Assembly (NCBI GenBank): GCA_039809405.1
Contig: JBDHUX010000044.1
Location: forward strand, 1 to 8,380
DNA length: 8,380 bases
Source of the DNA: JBDHUX01 sp039809405
Lineage (GTDB): Bacteria > Patescibacteriota > Gracilibacteria > Absconditabacterales > Absconditicoccaceae
Direction: 5' to 3'
The position numbers and the translations under genes were made by a program. Below are positions 7,707-8,380 of this stretch, piece after piece (within the stretch, counting starts at the first letter, position 1; each line of letters starts with the position of its first letter). Below the pieces are notes generated by a model that worked only from the letters and a program-made list of their open reading frames with translations, was not told the DNA's origin and made no database searches.

Positions 7707-8380
7707 ATGTGATTAAACAATCCTTGACCTGACTACGATGATCAATACAAAAATCAATTATTGTCTGCAGAATCGCCAGAAGCAATAAAAGAAGTAAAAG
7801 AACACGTTGAGAAAATGAAAGTACCAGCTGATGATACAAAGACAAAGTGTGTCGATGGATGATACCGTGAAAACGAATCAGTATGAGCGATAGCTTTTGC
7901 ATGATGAGATTTATGATTGTCTATGGCATTGCTCGGTATGTGATATACACCAGAAGAGGCGTTTCAATTGGTTTATGATTTCAAAATATCTTGTGGTGAG
8001 ACTTATGATCGACATAGTGATACACATGAATGAGATGGTGACTGTGTAGTATGATGTGGACATTGTAATGCTGCGATAAAACACGCTGAGAAGTTTTGAC
8101 TTGATAGCGATGCCGTGAGTAAACTTCTTGATACTGTAAAGGCAAAACAAGAAACTGATCCAGATACTATGTGATTGGTGAGGCTTGATCGTAAGCATAA
8201 AGAAAAGGCTATATTGGTAATATTAGATAAAGCATATACAGTGAAGCCACGAGATCAAACAGAAGATAATCAATACTTCATCTACGATCAGACTCGTCAC
8301 CATGATTACCTTGGTGAATTTGTAAAATACTGTAAGTGAATAGGCGTTGACATAGACCTCGCTAGGTTGATCAAGATATC
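7707..8380 (+). CDS. Cys/His-rich putative metal-binding protein, 3' partial, function unknown
   Basis: The frame opens at ATG 7707 and runs off the right edge (224 full codons seen). A charged N-terminal ~40 residues precede CVDGGYRENE (C48, D50), a Gly-rich AIAFAGGDLGLSMALLG segment, SCGETYDWHSDTHEGDGD (C96, H103, D105, H107) and VVGCGHCNAAIKHAEKFG (C117, H119, C120). A C-x-D motif plus a later H-x-x-C-like cluster recalls beta-carbonic anhydrase zinc sites, but order and spacing differ and I cannot assign activity. The later part (RKHKEKAILVILDKAYTV, residues ~160-180) is strand-like and ordinary. Thirteen TGA codons read as Gly, two of them adjacent in the Gly-rich loop. CGA 8010 gives W102 in DWHSDTH, and CGA 8250 gives W182 in VKPWDQ. 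Many TGA codons with no other stop make coding certain. A promoter at 7505-7533 probably drives it. Confidence 0.85.

Noticed and set aside
33..8339. TGA read as tryptophan (mycoplasma-type code) or as selenocysteine
   Set aside because: TGA columns match conserved Gly, such as KYGGGTS and SSGAV in NrdA. There are far too many, without SECIS-like structures, for selenocysteine.

Overview
The window is an AT-rich bacterial segment read in a non-standard genetic code. All gene-like content is on the + strand. Read with code 11, every gene breaks into pieces at TGA. Read with TGA as glycine (code 25), six long genes open up with about 65 in-frame TGA codons, many at positions where the protein families carry glycine. 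This points to the Absconditabacteria (SR1) / Gracilibacteria branch of the candidate phyla radiation.

There is also a second, less obvious code change. The genes use CGA and CGG 22 times. Wherever I can compare with a known family, these codons sit at conserved tryptophans rather than arginines, for example the FWG of NrdB, the DKW of NrdA, and the FW..P.PVW and NWYIRR segments of IleRS. Arginine is written with AGA, AGG, CGT and CGC. The sequence therefore looks like UGA=Gly plus CGA/CGG=Trp. From memory, a computational screen has proposed this for an Absconditabacteria lineage. Translations given here use Gly for TGA and call out CGA/CGG as Trp.

Layout. 1-1199 is the end of a class I ribonucleotide reductase small subunit (nrdB) whose upstream part carries an ATP-cone. 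1227-2906 is the catalytic subunit nrdA, without an ATP-cone. 2933-3331 is a pyridoxamine-phosphate-oxidase-like flavin protein. 3414-3722 is a small membrane protein. 3723-4077 is a gene-poor stretch with an 11-G tract, a possible gene fragment and a clear intrinsic terminator. 4186-7128 is isoleucyl-tRNA synthetase with a complete Nudix domain inserted at the start of its editing domain and no C-terminal tail. 7129-7706 is non-coding, with a promoter overlapped by a palindrome. 7707-8380 is a Cys/His-rich, probably metal-binding protein of unknown function that runs off the right edge.

Functionally, nrdB and nrdA form one deoxynucleotide-producing enzyme with allosteric overall-activity control placed on the small subunit. 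The closely spaced flavin protein may share their transcript. IleRS is an unrelated housekeeping gene, separated from the nrd side by the terminator. No Shine-Dalgarno sequence is visible ahead of any start.
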